In this document: piece after piece, positions 8,120 through 17,892 of the stretch
Position numbering within the stretch: position 1 is the stretch's first letter
Layout: every line of letters starts with the position of its first letter
Source of the DNA: Phenylobacterium glaciei
Lineage (GTDB): Bacteria; Pseudomonadota; Alphaproteobacteria; Caulobacterales; Caulobacteraceae
Direction of reading: 5' to 3'
Assembly: GCF_016772415.1 (NCBI RefSeq)
Contig: NZ_JAGSGD010000001.1
Span: 248,001-312,000 of the forward strand
Length of the DNA stretch: 64,000 nucleotides
The notes under the pieces: model-generated
The model's input: only the letters and a program-made list of their open reading frames with translations
Told to the model about the DNA's origin: nothing
Databases searched by the model: none
Translations under genes and position numbers: made by a program

Positions 8120-8148
8120 CTGACAAGCTCCTGACGGAGTGCTATAGA
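8120..8148 (+). promoter_or_regulatory. Promoter of the rimP-nusA-infB operon
   Basis: A sigma-70-type pair: CTGACA (8120-8125), 17 bases, TATAGA (8143-8148). A transcript from here would start near 8155 and run about 60 bases before meeting the intrinsic terminator at 8188-8217. Confidence 0.6.
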
Positions 8149-8187
8149 AGCGCTCACATCGTCCGTAAGCGCTGGATAGCGCCTATG

Positions 8188-8217
8188 AGCGGCAGGCTTC
8201 GGCCCGGCCGCTTTTTT
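8188..8217 (+). terminator. Intrinsic terminator in the rimP leader (attenuator candidate)
   Basis: AGCGGC (8188-8193) pairs with GCCGCT (8207-8212), with an inner GGC-TTCG-GCC stem-loop, followed by six T residues (8212-8217). A smaller hairpin GCGCT-GGAT-AGCGC (8169-8182) precedes it. The terminator lies between the promoter and the rimP start at 8241, so the operon must be expressed by read-through. NusA itself modulates termination, which suggests autogenous control. A computationally described 'rimP leader' attenuator family exists, from memory. Confidence 0.75.
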
Positions 8218-8240
8218 GTTGCCGGAGAGCCGCCGAGCCC

Positions 8241-8783
8241 ATGCGAGGCAAGACTACAGAAGATAGGACGCTCCTGGAGCTGCTAGACCCCGTCGCGCAG
8301 GCCGCGGGCTACGAGATCGTCCGCCTGCGCCTGATGGGCGGCGAGCATGCCCGGCGGCTGCAGATCATGGCCGAGACCCCCGATGGCGAGATGGTGGTCG
8401 AGGACTGCGCCAAGCTGTCGCGCGCCATCTCCGAGATCATGGACGCCGCCGATCCGATCACCGGCGAATACACCCTGGAAGTCTCATCCCCCGGCGTCGA
8501 CCGGCCGCTGACCCGGATGAAGGACTTCGCCAACTACGAGGGCCACGAGGCCCGCCTCGAACTCGACCGCGTCGCCGACGGCCGCAAGCGCTTCCGCGGC
8601 CTGCTGGCGGGCGTCGAGGGCGACAATGTCGCCATCGATCTGGAGGGGGAGGCGGAGACCGCCCTGGTCCCCTTCGCCTGGATCGTCGAGGCCAAACTGA
8701 TCCTGACCGACCAGCTGATGAAGCGCGGCGCCGACGAGCGCGCCGCACGGCTGGCCGACACCCCACAACAGACGCCCGAGTAA
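8241..8783 (+). CDS. rimP: Ribosome maturation factor RimP
   Basis: A 180-residue protein needed for 30S subunit maturation. The N-terminal alpha/beta domain (about 10-85) contains [16 protein letters not shown] and the family signature [14 protein letters not shown] at about 75-88. A C-terminal SH3-like domain follows to about residue 160, with a short polar tail. It is the first gene of the nusA operon, in the order conserved across Proteobacteria. Its ATG lies 23 bases after the leader terminator. GGAGAG lies 11 bases upstream of the ATG, slightly far. Confidence 0.95.
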   Translation: MRGKTTEDRTLLELLDPVAQAAGYEIVRLRLMGGEHARRLQIMAETPDGEMVVEDCAKLSRAISEIMDAADPITGEYTLEVSSPGVDRPLTRMKDFANYEGHEARLELDRVADGRKRFRGLLAGVEGDNVAIDLEGEAETALVPFAWIVEAKLILTDQLMKRGADERAARLADTPQQTPE

Positions 8784-8795
8784 GAGGATAAGATC

Positions 8796-10556
8796 ATGAG
8801 CCTGACCGGCATTTCAGCCAACCGGCTTGAACTCCTGCAGATCGCCGAGGCCGTGGCCCGCGAGAAGTCGATCGACAAGGAGATCGTCATCGAGGCGATC
8901 GAGGAGGCGATCCAGAAGGGCGCCCGCTCGCGCTACGGCGCCGAGCATGACATCCGGGTCCATATCGATCCGAAGACCGGCGAGACCATCATCAAGCGCG
9001 TGATCACCGTGATCCCCGACGATCTGGTCTATGAAGCCGAGGACAGCGAGGACGGCCCCAGCGAACCCATGGGCTCGCGCCGCCTGAAGGAAGCCCTCAG
9101 CGTCGACAAGGACGCCTTCGTCGGCAAGACCTACGAAGAGGTGCTGCCGCCCTTCGAATTCGGCCGGGTGCAGACCCAGATGGCCCGCCAGGTGGTGACC
9201 GGCAAGGTCCGCGAAGCCGAGCGCGAGCGCCAGCACGAGGAGTTCAAGGACCGCGTGGGCGAGATCGTCAACGGCGTGGTCAAGCGGGTCGAGTACGGCA
9301 ACACCGTCGTCGACCTGGGCCGCGGCGAAGGCATCATGCGCCGCGACCAGTCGATCCCCCGCGAGAACTTCAATATCGGCGACCGCATCCGCTGCTACAT
9401 CTACGACGTGCGGCGCGAGACCAAGGGCCCGCAGATCCTGCTGTCGCGCGCCCACGGCGGCTTCATGGCCAAGCTGTTCGCCCAGGAAGTTCCTGAAGTG
9501 TACGACGGCGTCATCGAGATCCGCGCCGTGGCCCGCGATCCGGGTTCGCGCGCCAAGATGGCGGTGGTCTCCAACGACAGCTCCATCGACCCCGTCGGCG
9601 CCTGCGTCGGTATGCGCGGGTCTCGCGTCCAGGCCGTGGTGGCCGAGCTGCAGGGCGAGAAGATCGACATCATCCAGTGGAGCCCGGACGAGGCCACCTT
9701 CATCGTCAACGGCCTGGCTCCCGCCGAAGTCTCCAAGGTTGTCATGGACGAGGAGGACGAGCGCGTCGAAGTCGTGGTTCCCGACGAGCAGCTGTCGCTC
9801 GCCATCGGCCGCCGCGGCCAGAACGTGCGCCTCGCCAGCCAGCTGACCGGCTGGCAGATCGACATCATGACCGAAAGCCAGGAGAGCGAGCGCCGCCAGC
9901 GCGAGTTCTCCGAGCGCACCACCCTGTTCCAGGAAGCCCTGGACGTTGACGAGGTCATCGCCCAGCTGCTGGTCACCGAGGGCTTCGCCACCGTTGAAGA
10001 TGTTGCGTACGTCGAGAACGCCGAAGTCGCCGCCATCGAGGGCTTCGACGAGGACACCGCCGAGGAAATCCAGGCCCGCGCCCGTGACTTCCTGGAAAAG
10101 GAAGCCGCCGAGCTGGACGGCAAGCGCCGCGAATACGGCGTCGAGGACAGCCTGCTGGAGATCGAGGGCGTCACCCTGCCGGTGGCCGTGGCCCTGGGCG
10201 CCGGCGACGTGAAGAGCGTCGAGGACCTGGCCGGCCTGATCCCCGACGACCTGCGCGGCTGGTTTGAGAGCAAGGACGGCGAGCGGGTCCGCGAGCCGGG
10301 CATCCTGGAAGCCTTCAACATGGACGCGGCCGACGCCGAGGCCCTGATCATGCGCGCCCGCGTGGTGATGGGTTGGGTCGAGGCCCCGCCGGAGCCGGAA
10401 GTCCAGGAGGCGCCCGAGGTCGTGCTCTCGGAAGAAGAACAGGTGTTCGGTGTCCGCGGCGCCCATGCCCCGGCCCCGGCTCCTGTGGAAGCCGCCGCCG
10501 AGATCGAGGCTGACGCCGAAGCCGAAGCGCCCGCCGCCGACAGCGAGGAGGCGTAA
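8796..10556 (+). CDS. nusA: Transcription termination/antitermination factor NusA
   Basis: A 586-residue RNA polymerase-binding factor controlling pausing, termination and antitermination. Domain order: N-terminal polymerase-binding domain (1-125), S1 domain (about 135-200), two KH domains (about 230-345, with [15 protein letters not shown] and [16 protein letters not shown]), two helix-hairpin-helix repeats (about 385-505), and an acidic Ala/Glu/Pro tail. The long C-terminal extension is usual in alphaproteobacteria. It begins 12 bases after rimP with AAGAGGATAAG as ribosome site. As the product of an attenuated operon it may control its own leader. Confidence 0.97.
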   Translation: MSLTGISANRLELLQIAEAVAREKSIDKEIVIEAIEEAIQKGARSRYGAEHDIRVHIDPKTGETIIKRVITVIPDDLVYEAEDSEDGPSEPMGSRRLKEALSVDKDAFVGKTYEEVLPPFEFGRVQTQMARQVVTGKVREAERERQHEEFKDRVGEIVNGVVKRVEYGNTVVDLGRGEGIMRRDQSIPRENFNIGDRIRCYIYDVRRETKGPQILLSRAHGGFMAKLFAQEVPEVYDGVIEIRAVARDPGSRAKMAVVSNDSSIDPVGACVGMRGSRVQAVVAELQGEKIDIIQWSPDEATFIVNGLAPAEVSKVVMDEEDERVEVVVPDEQLSLAIGRRGQNVRLASQLTGWQIDIMTESQESERRQREFSERTTLFQEALDVDEVIAQLLVTEGFATVEDVAYVENAEVAAIEGFDEDTAEEIQARARDFLEKEAAELDGKRREYGVEDSLLEIEGVTLPVAVALGAGDVKSVEDLAGLIPDDLRGWFESKDGERVREPGILEAFNMDAADAEALIMRARVVMGWVEAPPEPEVQEAPEVVLSEEEQVFGVRGAHAPAPAPVEAAAEIEADAEAEAPAADSEEA

Positions 10557-10564
10557 GCCTCAGC

Positions 10565-11203
10565 GTGACCGCCTCCACCGTCCCCACCACCCTGGCGCAG
10601 GTCGCGCGCGAACGGCGCGACATCGTCACGGGCGAGGTGATGGCCGAGGACCGCCTGATCCGCTTCGTGGCGGGTCCAGGCGGGATCGTGGTCCCGGACC
10701 TGGCGCGCAAGCTGCCGGGCCGGGGGATCTGGGTCGCCGCCGATCGCGCCTCGGTGGACACCGCGGCGCGCAAGGGCCTGTTCTCCCGCTCCGCCAAGGC
10801 CAAGCTCAACGCCAGCCCCGATCTCGCCGACCAGGTGGACAGCCTGTTGCGGCGCCGGGTCCTGGATGGGCTGGGTCTTGCCAAGCGGGCCGGCGATCTT
10901 ATCTCTGGCTATGAAAAGGTCGCCTCGGCGTTGAACGCCGGCCGCGCGGCCTGGGTGATCGAGGCCGCCGACGGCGCGGCGGACGGTCGCCGCAAGATCC
11001 TCAATGTGGCCCGCAAGTCACCGCGGGCGCCCAAGCTTCTCGGACTCTATTCCAATGAGGAATTGGGTTTGGCCTTGGGCGGAGAGAATGTGATACACAC
11101 CGCCTTCCTTGCGGGGCGCGGCGCCGATCAGTGGACATTCGATGTCCACAGACTCTCTGGCTTCCGCCCGCTCCTTCCCGAGAGTTGGCGCGAGGAGCCC
11201 TGA
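10565..11203 (+). CDS. ylxR: YlxR (DUF448) RNA-binding protein fused to an L7Ae-like domain
   Basis: A 212-residue protein between nusA and infB. Residues about 12-90 form the DUF448/YlxR domain ([20 protein letters not shown] ... [13 protein letters not shown]). Residues about 97-185 resemble a ribosomal L7Ae/L30e-like RNA-binding domain ([21 protein letters not shown]). YlxR proteins bind RNA and have been linked to RNase P or nucleoid functions; the role here is not certain. The usual Cys of the RxCIVTxE motif is Asp here (RRDIVTGE). The start is GTG, 9 bases after nusA. The two-domain form is standard in alphaproteobacteria. Confidence 0.88.
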   Translation: MTASTVPTTLAQVARERRDIVTGEVMAEDRLIRFVAGPGGIVVPDLARKLPGRGIWVAADRASVDTAARKGLFSRSAKAKLNASPDLADQVDSLLRRRVLDGLGLAKRAGDLISGYEKVASALNAGRAAWVIEAADGAADGRRKILNVARKSPRAPKLLGLYSNEELGLALGGENVIHTAFLAGRGADQWTFDVHRLSGFRPLLPESWREEP

Positions 11204-11211
11204 AGAGGCGG

Positions 11212-11232
11212 GCGGAACGAACTTCGTTCCGC
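11212..11232 (+). other. Hairpin in the ylxR-infB gap
   Basis: GCGGAACG (11212-11219) and CGTTCCGC (11225-11232) form a perfect 8-bp stem with a five-base loop, just after the ylxR stop and 56 bases before infB. There is no T tract, so it is not an intrinsic terminator. It could be an RNA processing or stability element. Confidence 0.45.
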
Positions 11233-11288
11233 GCGCCTAAAGCTATTGAACGTAGTCGGAACGCCCGACCGGTATGTAAAGCGAGCGC

Positions 11289-14200
11289 ATGAGCGACGAG
11301 AACGACAACGGCCGGCCCCCCGCCCCTGGCGGACGCACACCTCTCACCCTGAAGCCGCGTGGCGTCGCAGGCTCGGTGAGCGCGGGTACGGTGAAGCAAA
11401 GCTTCAGCCACGGCCGGTCCAAGACCGTGGTCGTCGAGACCAAGCGCGCCCGCACCCACTCCGCGCCCCAGGGTAACCTGGCCGCGCCCTCGCCCGCCGA
11501 GAAGCGGGTCTTCACCCCGCCGGCGCCGTCGGCGCCGCGTCCGGCCGGCGGCCCCAGCGCCGACGGCAATCTGTCGGCCGAGGAACAACGCGCCCGTCAG
11601 CGCGCCATCGAGCTGGCCCGCGAACATCAGGCCCGTCAGGCCGCCGAGCAGGCGGCCCGTGAGGCCAGCGCTCGCGCCCAGGCCGCCGCGCCCAAGCCGG
11701 TGGAAGCCGCGCCCCCGGCCCCCGCCGTCGCCGCACCGACCCCGGCTCCGGTGGCTGAAGCTCCGGCCGCTCCGGCTCCGGCGCCCGTCGTCGCCGCTCC
11801 GGCCCCGGTCGCCCCCGTGGCCGCGGCGCCTGCCGCGCCCGTGGCCCCGACCCCTGCGCCCGCCACACCGGCCCCGCAACAGCCGGTGGCGTCAGCCCCC
11901 GCGCCGCGTCCGGCCTCGCCGTCGGCTGCTGTCCAGCCCGGTCAGACCCGGACCTACGAGCCGTCGCGCGAACGCCGCGATGACCGGCCCTCGACCACCA
12001 CCTATCGCCCTGAACGGGCGCCCGGCCGGTTCGAGAACACCAGTTTCGGCCAGCGCGCCCCGCGTCCCGGTCAGGACCGTCCTGCGCAGAACGACCGCCC
12101 CGCGGCTACCGCCCGTCCCGGCGGCGACCGTCCCCAGGGTGATCGCGGCCCGCGTCCGGCGGCTCCGGCCCCGGCCGCCGGCGGCGACACCGTCCGCTAT
12201 TCGGCCCTCGCGCCCCGCCCCGCCGCGCCCCGCGACGGCGCCCGCCCCGGCGGCGCGCGTCCCGGCGCCGGTCGTCCGACCCCCAACGCGCCGCCCGCGA
12301 CGCCTGAGGTTCAGCGCGCCACCCGCCAGGCCCCGCGGCCCGGCGGCGACACCATCGCCCGCCGTGACGATGAAGAGGATTCCCGCCGCAAGGCCGGCGC
12401 CGCGCCGGCCAAGGCCATCTCCCGCGTCAAGGGCGCTCAGCAGCGCCGCGAGGGCCGTCTCACCATCCAGGCCGTGGCCGGGGATGACGAGAGCGCCGTC
12501 GAACGCATGCGTTCGCTCGCCTCGGTTCGCCGGGCCCGCGAGCGTGAGCGCGAAAAGCGCAAGGGCGGCGGCCAGGAAGCCGCCCGCGCCGCGCGCGAAG
12601 TCATCATTCCCGACGTCATCACCGTGGCGGAACTCGCCAACCGGATGGCGACCCGCGGCGTGGAGATCATCAAGTTCCTGATGCGTCAGGGCGTGATGCT
12701 GAAGATCAACGACGTCATCGACAACGACACCGCCGAGCTGGTGGCCACCGAGTTTGGCCACACCGTGCGGCGCGTGTCGGAAGCTGACGTCGAAGAAGGC
12801 TTCATCGGCGACGAGGATGTCGACGATCACCTGCTGCCCCGGCCTCCGGTGGTGGCGGTCATGGGTCACGTCGACCACGGCAAGACCTCGCTGCTGGACG
12901 CGCTTCGCTCGGCCGACGTGGCCAAGGGCGAGCACGGCGGCATCACCCAGCACATCGGCGCCTATCAGGTGCGCCTGGAAAGCGGCCAGGCCGTCACCTT
13001 CCTGGACACCCCTGGCCACGCCGCCTTCTCGGCGATGCGGGCCCGCGGCGCCGACGTCACCGATATCGTCATCCTGGTGGTGGCCGCCGACGACGGCGTC
13101 ATGCCCCAGACCATCGAGGCCATCCATCACGCCCGGGCTTCCGGCGCGCCGATCATCGTGGCCATCAACAAGATCGATAAGCCCGGCGCCGATCCGCAAC
13201 GGGTGATCAATGAGCTGCTGCAGCACGAGATCGTCGTGGAAAGCCTGGGCGGCGACACCCAGGCCATCCAGGTCTCGGCGACCCAGAAGCTCGGCCTCGA
13301 CGACCTGATCGAGGGTATCCTGCTGCAGGCCGAGGTCATGGACCTGCGGGCCAATCCCGACCGCACCGCCGACGGCACCGTCATCGAGGCCAAGCTGGAT
13401 CGGGGCCGCGGCGCGGTCTCCACCGTGCTGGTCAAGCGCGGCACCCTGAAGCGCGGTGACATCGTCGTGGCCGGCTCCAGCTTCGGCCGGGTCCGCGCGC
13501 TGTTCAACGAACGCGACGAGCAACTCGACGCGGCGGGTCCCTCGGTGCCAGTGGAAATCCTCGGCCTCGACGGCACGCCCTCGCCGGGCGAGCCCTTCGC
13601 GGTGGTGGAGAGCGAAGCTCGCGCCCGCGAGCTGACCGCCTACCGCACCCGCGTGAAGCGTGAAAAGGCCGGCTCGCCGGTCGCCGGCGGCGTCACCATG
13701 GCCGACTTCATGGCCAAGCTGCAGGACAAGAAGATCTCCGAGTTGCCGGTCATCATCAAGGCCGACGTCCAGGGCTCGGCGGAAGCCATCGTGTCCTCGC
13801 TGGACAAGCTCGGCACCGACGAGGTCCGCGCGCGGATCATCCTGTCGGGCGCCGGCGCCATCAGCGAGAGCGACGTGATGCTGGCCAAGGGAGCGAACTC
13901 GCCGATCCTCGGCTTCAACGTCCGCGCCTCCAGCCAGGCCCGCCAGCTCGCCGAACGTGAAGGCGTGGAGATCCGCTACTATTCGGTGATCTACGACCTG
14001 ATCGACGACATCAAGGGTGTGCTCTCGGGCATGCTGGCGCCGGAACAGCGCGAAACCTTCCTCGGCAACGCCGAAGTCCTCCAGGTCTTCGACATCACCA
14101 AGGTCGGACGCGTCGCCGGTTGCCGCGTCACGGAAGGCACGGTCCGCAAGGGCGCCCGCGTCCGCATCATCCGGGCCGATATCGTGGTCCTCGAACTCGG

Positions 14201-14351
14201 CACCCTGCAGACGCTCAAGCGCTTCAAGGACGAGGTCAACGAGGTCAACGCCGGCCAGGAGTGCGGGATGTTCTTCCAGGGCTTCCAGGACATCAAGGAA
14301 GGCGACACCATCGAGTGCTTCAGCCTCGAAGAGGTCAAGCGCAGCCTCTAG
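11289..14351 (+). CDS. infB: Translation initiation factor IF-2
   Basis: A 1020-residue GTPase that brings initiator tRNA to the 30S subunit. An N-terminal IF2 segment is followed by an extremely Ala/Pro/Arg-rich linker (about residues 110-370). A conserved IF2-N region (about 430-515) precedes the GTPase domain, with GHVDHGKT at 526-533, [12 protein letters not shown] and NKIDKP. Beta-barrel and C-terminal fMet-tRNA-binding domains follow (..[19 protein letters not shown]). An alpha-type long N-terminus is usual in this group. The operon ends here at a strong terminator. Confidence 0.98.
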   Translation: MSDENDNGRPPAPGGRTPLTLKPRGVAGSVSAGTVKQSFSHGRSKTVVVETKRARTHSAPQGNLAAPSPAEKRVFTPPAPSAPRPAGGPSADGNLSAEEQRARQRAIELAREHQARQAAEQAAREASARAQAAAPKPVEAAPPAPAVAAPTPAPVAEAPAAPAPAPVVAAPAPVAPVAAAPAAPVAPTPAPATPAPQQPVASAPAPRPASPSAAVQPGQTRTYEPSRERRDDRPSTTTYRPERAPGRFENTSFGQRAPRPGQDRPAQNDRPAATARPGGDRPQGDRGPRPAAPAPAAGGDTVRYSALAPRPAAPRDGARPGGARPGAGRPTPNAPPATPEVQRATRQAPRPGGDTIARRDDEEDSRRKAGAAPAKAISRVKGAQQRREGRLTIQAVAGDDESAVERMRSLASVRRAREREREKRKGGGQEAARAAREVIIPDVITVAELANRMATRGVEIIKFLMRQGVMLKINDVIDNDTAELVATEFGHTVRRVSEADVEEGFIGDEDVDDHLLPRPPVVAVMGHVDHGKTSLLDALRSADVAKGEHGGITQHIGAYQVRLESGQAVTFLDTPGHAAFSAMRARGADVTDIVILVVAADDGVMPQTIEAIHHARASGAPIIVAINKIDKPGADPQRVINELLQHEIVVESLGGDTQAIQVSATQKLGLDDLIEGILLQAEVMDLRANPDRTADGTVIEAKLDRGRGAVSTVLVKRGTLKRGDIVVAGSSFGRVRALFNERDEQLDAAGPSVPVEILGLDGTPSPGEPFAVVESEARARELTAYRTRVKREKAGSPVAGGVTMADFMAKLQDKKISELPVIIKADVQGSAEAIVSSLDKLGTDEVRARIILSGAGAISESDVMLAKGANSPILGFNVRASSQARQLAEREGVEIRYYSVIYDLIDDIKGVLSGMLAPEQRETFLGNAEVLQVFDITKVGRVAGCRVTEGTVRKGARVRIIRADIVVLELGTLQTLKRFKDEVNEVNAGQECGMFFQGFQDIKEGDTIECFSLEEVKRSL

Positions 14352-14398
14352 GGCTCGCCGCCGAGCGCCGTTGTCTGGCGTCGCCGCGAATTCATCAG

Positions 14399-14427
14399 AG
14401 CCTCCCTGGCGACGGGGAGGCTTTTTT
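14399..14427 (+). terminator. Intrinsic terminator after infB
   Basis: AGCCTCCC (14399-14406) pairs perfectly with GGGAGGCT (14415-14422) across an 8-base loop and is followed by six T residues (14422-14427). It ends the rimP-nusA-ylxR-infB operon 47 bases after the infB stop. Confidence 0.92.
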
Positions 14428-14589
14428 GATGTTGGCGTGGCCCAGGCTTGATCTACGCCTGTTCAGCGGCGCGCCGCTCAGCGCGCCACCGCTGTCGAAG
14501 TTCGCGCGCCTGCGATTAGCCCCTCGCCAAGGCCATCAAGACACCCCATTTTCCGCCCATTCAGCCGGGCCTGCAGAGCGGAGACGACG

Positions 14590-15096
14590 ATGCGCATCTT
14601 TCTGGTGATCGCCCTGGCGATGGGACTTTCGGCCTGCGCCACGGCCCAGCGCCTGGACGCCGCCGGCGACGTCCACGCCCTGCTGGTCTCCATCCGCGAC
14701 GAGGACCAGGCGGCCTTCGACGCCCATGTCGACCGCCCGGCGCTCAAGCAGGAGATTTCCGCCCGCCTGACCGCCGAGGCCCGCAGCCCCAAGGTGGACA
14801 AGGGTTGGCAGGCGCTGGGCGCCATCCTGGCGCCCGCCCTGGCCGACATCGCCGGCGACGCGCTCGTTCAGCCCAAGGTCTTCCACAAGGTGGCGGAATC
14901 CTACGGCTACAAGGCCGGCCAGCCGATCCCCAACCGGGTGGCCATCGCCGGATCGCTGAAGGCCATGGACGACGGCCGGGTCTGCGCGACCAAGTCCAAG
15001 GACGGCCCCTGCGTCCTGGTCTTCACCCAGGAGGAGGGCGTCTGGAAGCTCTCGGGTTTCGAGGGCGATATTTCGTCCCTGCGCCTCAAGCTCTAG
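14590..15096 (+). CDS. DUF2939-type lipoprotein
   Basis: A 168-residue exported protein. Residues 1-15 form a lipoprotein signal with lipobox LSAC, so the mature protein is lipidated and probably sits in the outer membrane or periplasm. The mature part (VHALLVSIRDEDQAAFDAHVDRPALKQEIS...) matches what I remember of DUF2939 proteins of Caulobacterales. Function is unknown. It stands alone after the infB terminator, with the next gene 34 bases downstream. GGAG lies about 10 bases upstream of the ATG. Confidence 0.7.
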   Translation: MRIFLVIALAMGLSACATAQRLDAAGDVHALLVSIRDEDQAAFDAHVDRPALKQEISARLTAEARSPKVDKGWQALGAILAPALADIAGDALVQPKVFHKVAESYGYKAGQPIPNRVAIAGSLKAMDDGRVCATKSKDGPCVLVFTQEEGVWKLSGFEGDISSLRLKL

Positions 15097-15130
15097 CAGG
15101 CTAGGCTGTCCCCAACAGGTGGGGGACGCC

Positions 15131-15922
15131 ATGGATTACGACGCCGCGCTGAGCGACTACGAGAAGTTCCAGTTCGGCGACGGTCGTCTGGTCCGTGACG
15201 TCTACCGACGCGGCTCCGGCCCCGCCGTCATCGTCATCCACGAGATGCCGGGCCTGCATCCCCTGGTCATCGCCTTCGCCGACCGGGTCGCCGCCGCCGG
15301 CATGAGCGTCTATTGCCCCAGCCTGTTCGGTGAGCCCGGCCGCCCCGTCAGCCCAGGCTACGCGCTCTCCACCATCGCCTGGACGATCTGTATCCGTCGC
15401 GAGTTCAATGTCTGGGCCACCGACAAGTCGAGCCCCGTCGTCGACTGGCTGCGCGCGCTCGCCCGCCAGGCCCACGCCGACTGCGGCGGCAAGGGGGTGG
15501 GGGCCGTGGGCATGTGCTTCACCGGCAATTTCGCGCTCGCCATGATGACCGAGCCGTCGGTCGTGGCCCCGGTCCTGTCGCAGCCCTCCCTGCCGCTCGC
15601 GGGCAAGAACGCCAGGCGCGGGGCGGCGATCGGAGTCTCGCCCAAGGAGATCGCCTGCGCCCGGCAGCGGTTCGAGGACGAGGACCTGTCGATGATCGGC
15701 CTGCGCTTCACCAGCGACGCCTTTGTCCCTGACGCCCGGTTCGAGACGCTGCGCCGCGAGTTCGGCGACCGGTTCGAGGCTATCGAGCTGGCCGACGAAG
15801 ACGCCGCTCCCGCCCAGATGGCCCCGCACTCGGTGCTGACCCTGCACCTGCGGCCGGACGGCCCCACGAAGGCCGCCGAGCAGCGGGTGATCGCCTTCTT
15901 CAGGGACCGCACAGGGGCCTAG
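15131..15922 (+). CDS. Dienelactone hydrolase family protein
   Basis: A 263-residue alpha/beta hydrolase counted from the ATG at 15131, which has AGGTGGGGG just upstream; a GTG at 15119 is in frame but falls inside that ribosome site. The nucleophile elbow is VGMCFTGNFAL with Cys in place of Ser, the mark of the dienelactone hydrolase family. HEMPGLHP near the N-terminus is the oxyanion-hole strand, and the late HLRP supplies the likely catalytic His. The substrate is unknown; family members hydrolyse lactones and esters. It separates infB from rbfA, which are adjacent in many bacteria. Confidence 0.83.
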   Translation: MDYDAALSDYEKFQFGDGRLVRDVYRRGSGPAVIVIHEMPGLHPLVIAFADRVAAAGMSVYCPSLFGEPGRPVSPGYALSTIAWTICIRREFNVWATDKSSPVVDWLRALARQAHADCGGKGVGAVGMCFTGNFALAMMTEPSVVAPVLSQPSLPLAGKNARRGAAIGVSPKEIACARQRFEDEDLSMIGLRFTSDAFVPDARFETLRREFGDRFEAIELADEDAAPAQMAPHSVLTLHLRPDGPTKAAEQRVIAFFRDRTGA

Positions 15923-16012
15923 GGCTGGACTTGGCCGCGCCGGACCACTAGAAGCCCGCGCTTCCCTGAGCTCCACGTCCGATCCGTGAGCCAGGCCTGC
16001 GAAGGTAGAGCC

Positions 16013-16420
16013 ATGAAACGTCCCGGAAAGCCCTCCGGCCCCAGCCAGCGCCAACTGCGCGCCGGCGAACTCACCCGCCACGCCCTCGTGGAGGTGATGC
16101 GCGACCACGAGATCCAGGATCCGGACCTGGCCGGGGTGCCGGTGACGCTCACCCAGGTGCGGATGAGCCCGGACCTGCGTCACGCCATCTGCTTCGTCGA
16201 GCCCCTGGGCGGCGAGAAGGCCTCGGTCGTGGTGGACGCCCTGAACCGCCACACCAAGTTCCTGCGCGGCTGCCTGGGCCGCGCCATCGAGATGAAGTTC
16301 ACGCCGGACCTGAAGTTCGTCCATGACGAGACCTTCAACGAGGCCAGCCGTATCAACGCGCTGTTCGACGACCCCAAGGTCGCCCAGGACCTCGCCGCCG
16401 ACTCCTCTGACCAGGACTGA
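16013..16420 (+). CDS. rbfA: Ribosome-binding factor A
   Basis: A small (135-residue) KH-fold protein that helps 16S 5'-end maturation and cold adaptation. The ATG at 16013 follows GAAGG at good spacing. Conserved RbfA stretches include SQRQLRAGELTRHALVEVM, the strand VTLTQVRMSPDLRHAICFV and the C-terminal FVHDETFNEASRINALF. It ends 9 bases before truB, and the pair rbfA-truB is a conserved unit. Confidence 0.94.
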   Translation: MKRPGKPSGPSQRQLRAGELTRHALVEVMRDHEIQDPDLAGVPVTLTQVRMSPDLRHAICFVEPLGGEKASVVVDALNRHTKFLRGCLGRAIEMKFTPDLKFVHDETFNEASRINALFDDPKVAQDLAADSSDQD

Positions 16421-16429
16421 TTTTACAAC

Positions 16430-17374
16430 ATGGCGCGACGCAAGAAGGGGGATCCGGTCTCGGGCTGGATCTGCCTCGACAAGCCCTATGACCTGACGTC
16501 CACCAGCGCGGTCGGCCGTGTGCGCCGGCTGTTCAACGCCCAGAAGGCCGGCCACGCCGGCACCCTGGACCCGCTGGCCACCGGCATCCTGCCCATCGCG
16601 CTGGGGGAGGCCACCAAGACCGTCCCCTTCCTGATGGACGCCGACAAGACCTACCGCTTCGTCATCGAGTGGGGCCGCACCACCGCCAGCTTCGACCGCG
16701 AGGGCGCCACGACGGCGACCTCCGACGTGCGCCCGGCCGTGGCGGAGGTCGAGGCCAGGCTGCCGGCCTTCGTCGGCGAGATCTCGCAGGTGCCCCCGAT
16801 CTTCTCCGCCATCAAGGTGGACGGCGAGCGCGCCTATGACCTGGCCCGCGCCGGCCTCGAGGTGGAGCTGGCGGCCCGCAAGGTCACCATCCATTCGGCC
16901 CGGGTGGTGGAGGCCCCCGATCCCGACCACATCGAGATCGAGGTCAGCTGCGGCAAGGGCACCTATGTGCGCGCCATCGTCCGCGATCTGGCGGAAATGC
17001 TGGGGGCCTGCGCCCATGTCAGCGCGCTGCGCCGCACCCGGGTCGGGGCCTTCTCCGAAGACCGGGCGATAACACTGGAATTGCTTGAGGATTTGGGGCA
17101 TAAGCCCGGCCATCTGGAGGCATTGCTTCCGGTCGAGACCGCCCTGGACGACATCCCGGAGCTGGCCGTGACCGCCGAAGACGCTTTCAGACTTAAGCAG
17201 GGACGGCCCATCGTTCTCGTTCCCCGACAGGTTGAAGCCCTGAAAGCCCGGTTCACTCTGGGTTCTCGAACCGTTTCAGTGCTGTCGGAGGGGATGATGG
17301 TGGCGCTCTGCGAGATGCGCGCAGGCAAGCTCGAGCCGTCGCGAGTCTTTCATCTGACAAAGAGCGGAGACTAA
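16430..17374 (+). CDS. truB: tRNA pseudouridine(55) synthase TruB
   Basis: A 314-residue enzyme forming pseudouridine 55 in the T-loop of tRNAs. The catalytic motif is [19 protein letters not shown] with the nucleophilic Asp in GTLDP. The N-terminal [17 protein letters not shown] and the later [18 protein letters not shown] are TruB signatures. A C-terminal PUA-like region is present (about 245-314). The start codon comes 9 bases after rbfA. rpsO follows 3 bases after its stop, so rbfA-truB-rpsO form one unit. Confidence 0.96.
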   Translation: MARRKKGDPVSGWICLDKPYDLTSTSAVGRVRRLFNAQKAGHAGTLDPLATGILPIALGEATKTVPFLMDADKTYRFVIEWGRTTASFDREGATTATSDVRPAVAEVEARLPAFVGEISQVPPIFSAIKVDGERAYDLARAGLEVELAARKVTIHSARVVEAPDPDHIEIEVSCGKGTYVRAIVRDLAEMLGACAHVSALRRTRVGAFSEDRAITLELLEDLGHKPGHLEALLPVETALDDIPELAVTAEDAFRLKQGRPIVLVPRQVEALKARFTLGSRTVSVLSEGMMVALCEMRAGKLEPSRVFHLTKSGD

Positions 17375-17377
17375 CCG

Positions 17378-17647
17378 ATGTCGATTACGATCGAACGCAA
17401 AGCCGAACTCATCAAGACCCACGGCCGCTCCGAGGCGGACACCGGTGGGGCTGAAGTGCAGGTCTCGATCCTCACCGAGCGGATCGCGAACCTGACCGAG
17501 CACTTCAAGATGCACAAGAAAGACAACCACTCGCGCCGGGGCCTTCTGAAGATGGTTTCCCAGCGCCGCCGCCTTCTCGATCACCTGAAGTCGACCGATA
17601 CCGGCCGCTATCAGGCCATCATCGAGAAGCTGGGTCTGCGCCGCTAG
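17378..17647 (+). CDS. rpsO: 30S ribosomal protein S15
   Basis: An 89-residue ribosomal protein, full length for bacterial S15. Family sequence is clear throughout: [20 protein letters not shown] and [20 protein letters not shown]. It binds the central domain of 16S rRNA and in many bacteria controls its own translation. The rpsO-pnp order is conserved, and a GNRA-looped terminator separates the two. Confidence 0.98.
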   Translation: MSITIERKAELIKTHGRSEADTGGAEVQVSILTERIANLTEHFKMHKKDNHSRRGLLKMVSQRRRLLDHLKSTDTGRYQAIIEKLGLRR

Positions 17648-17659
17648 GACACCAAGTCC

Positions 17660-17683
17660 AGCCCCCGCGAAAGCGGGGGCTTT
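17660..17683 (+). terminator. Intrinsic terminator between rpsO and pnp
   Basis: AGCCCCCGC (17660-17668), loop GAAA, GCGGGGGCT (17673-17681): a perfect 9-bp stem with a GNRA tetraloop but only three T residues, so termination may be partial and allow read-through into pnp. The 209-base pnp leader that follows contains a CCTCCG/CGGAGG hairpin, in keeping with the processed pnp leaders known elsewhere. Confidence 0.8.
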
Positions 17684-17892
17684 GCGTATCAGGCTCTATC
17701 TATTTCCCGCTTCCTCCGCGACAGGCCGGAGGATCAAAAGCGGTCCGGGCCGCCCCTTTCGGTGGGCGCCCAAACACGCCGAGGGTTCCAAAGTGATCCT
17801 CACCCCCGCCTGTTTGACTGGAGAGGATTTCGGGACACCCCGCCCTGTCCGCCCCCGCCGGGAATACGCCCGCGGGATGAGAAAGAAACAAA

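Noticed and set aside
8796..10556. Long minus-strand frames opposite nusA, infB, metK, pnp and gdhZ
   Set aside because: These are typical antisense open frames in high-GC genes: low-complexity His/Val/Asp/Gly-rich strings, no domains and no ribosome sites.
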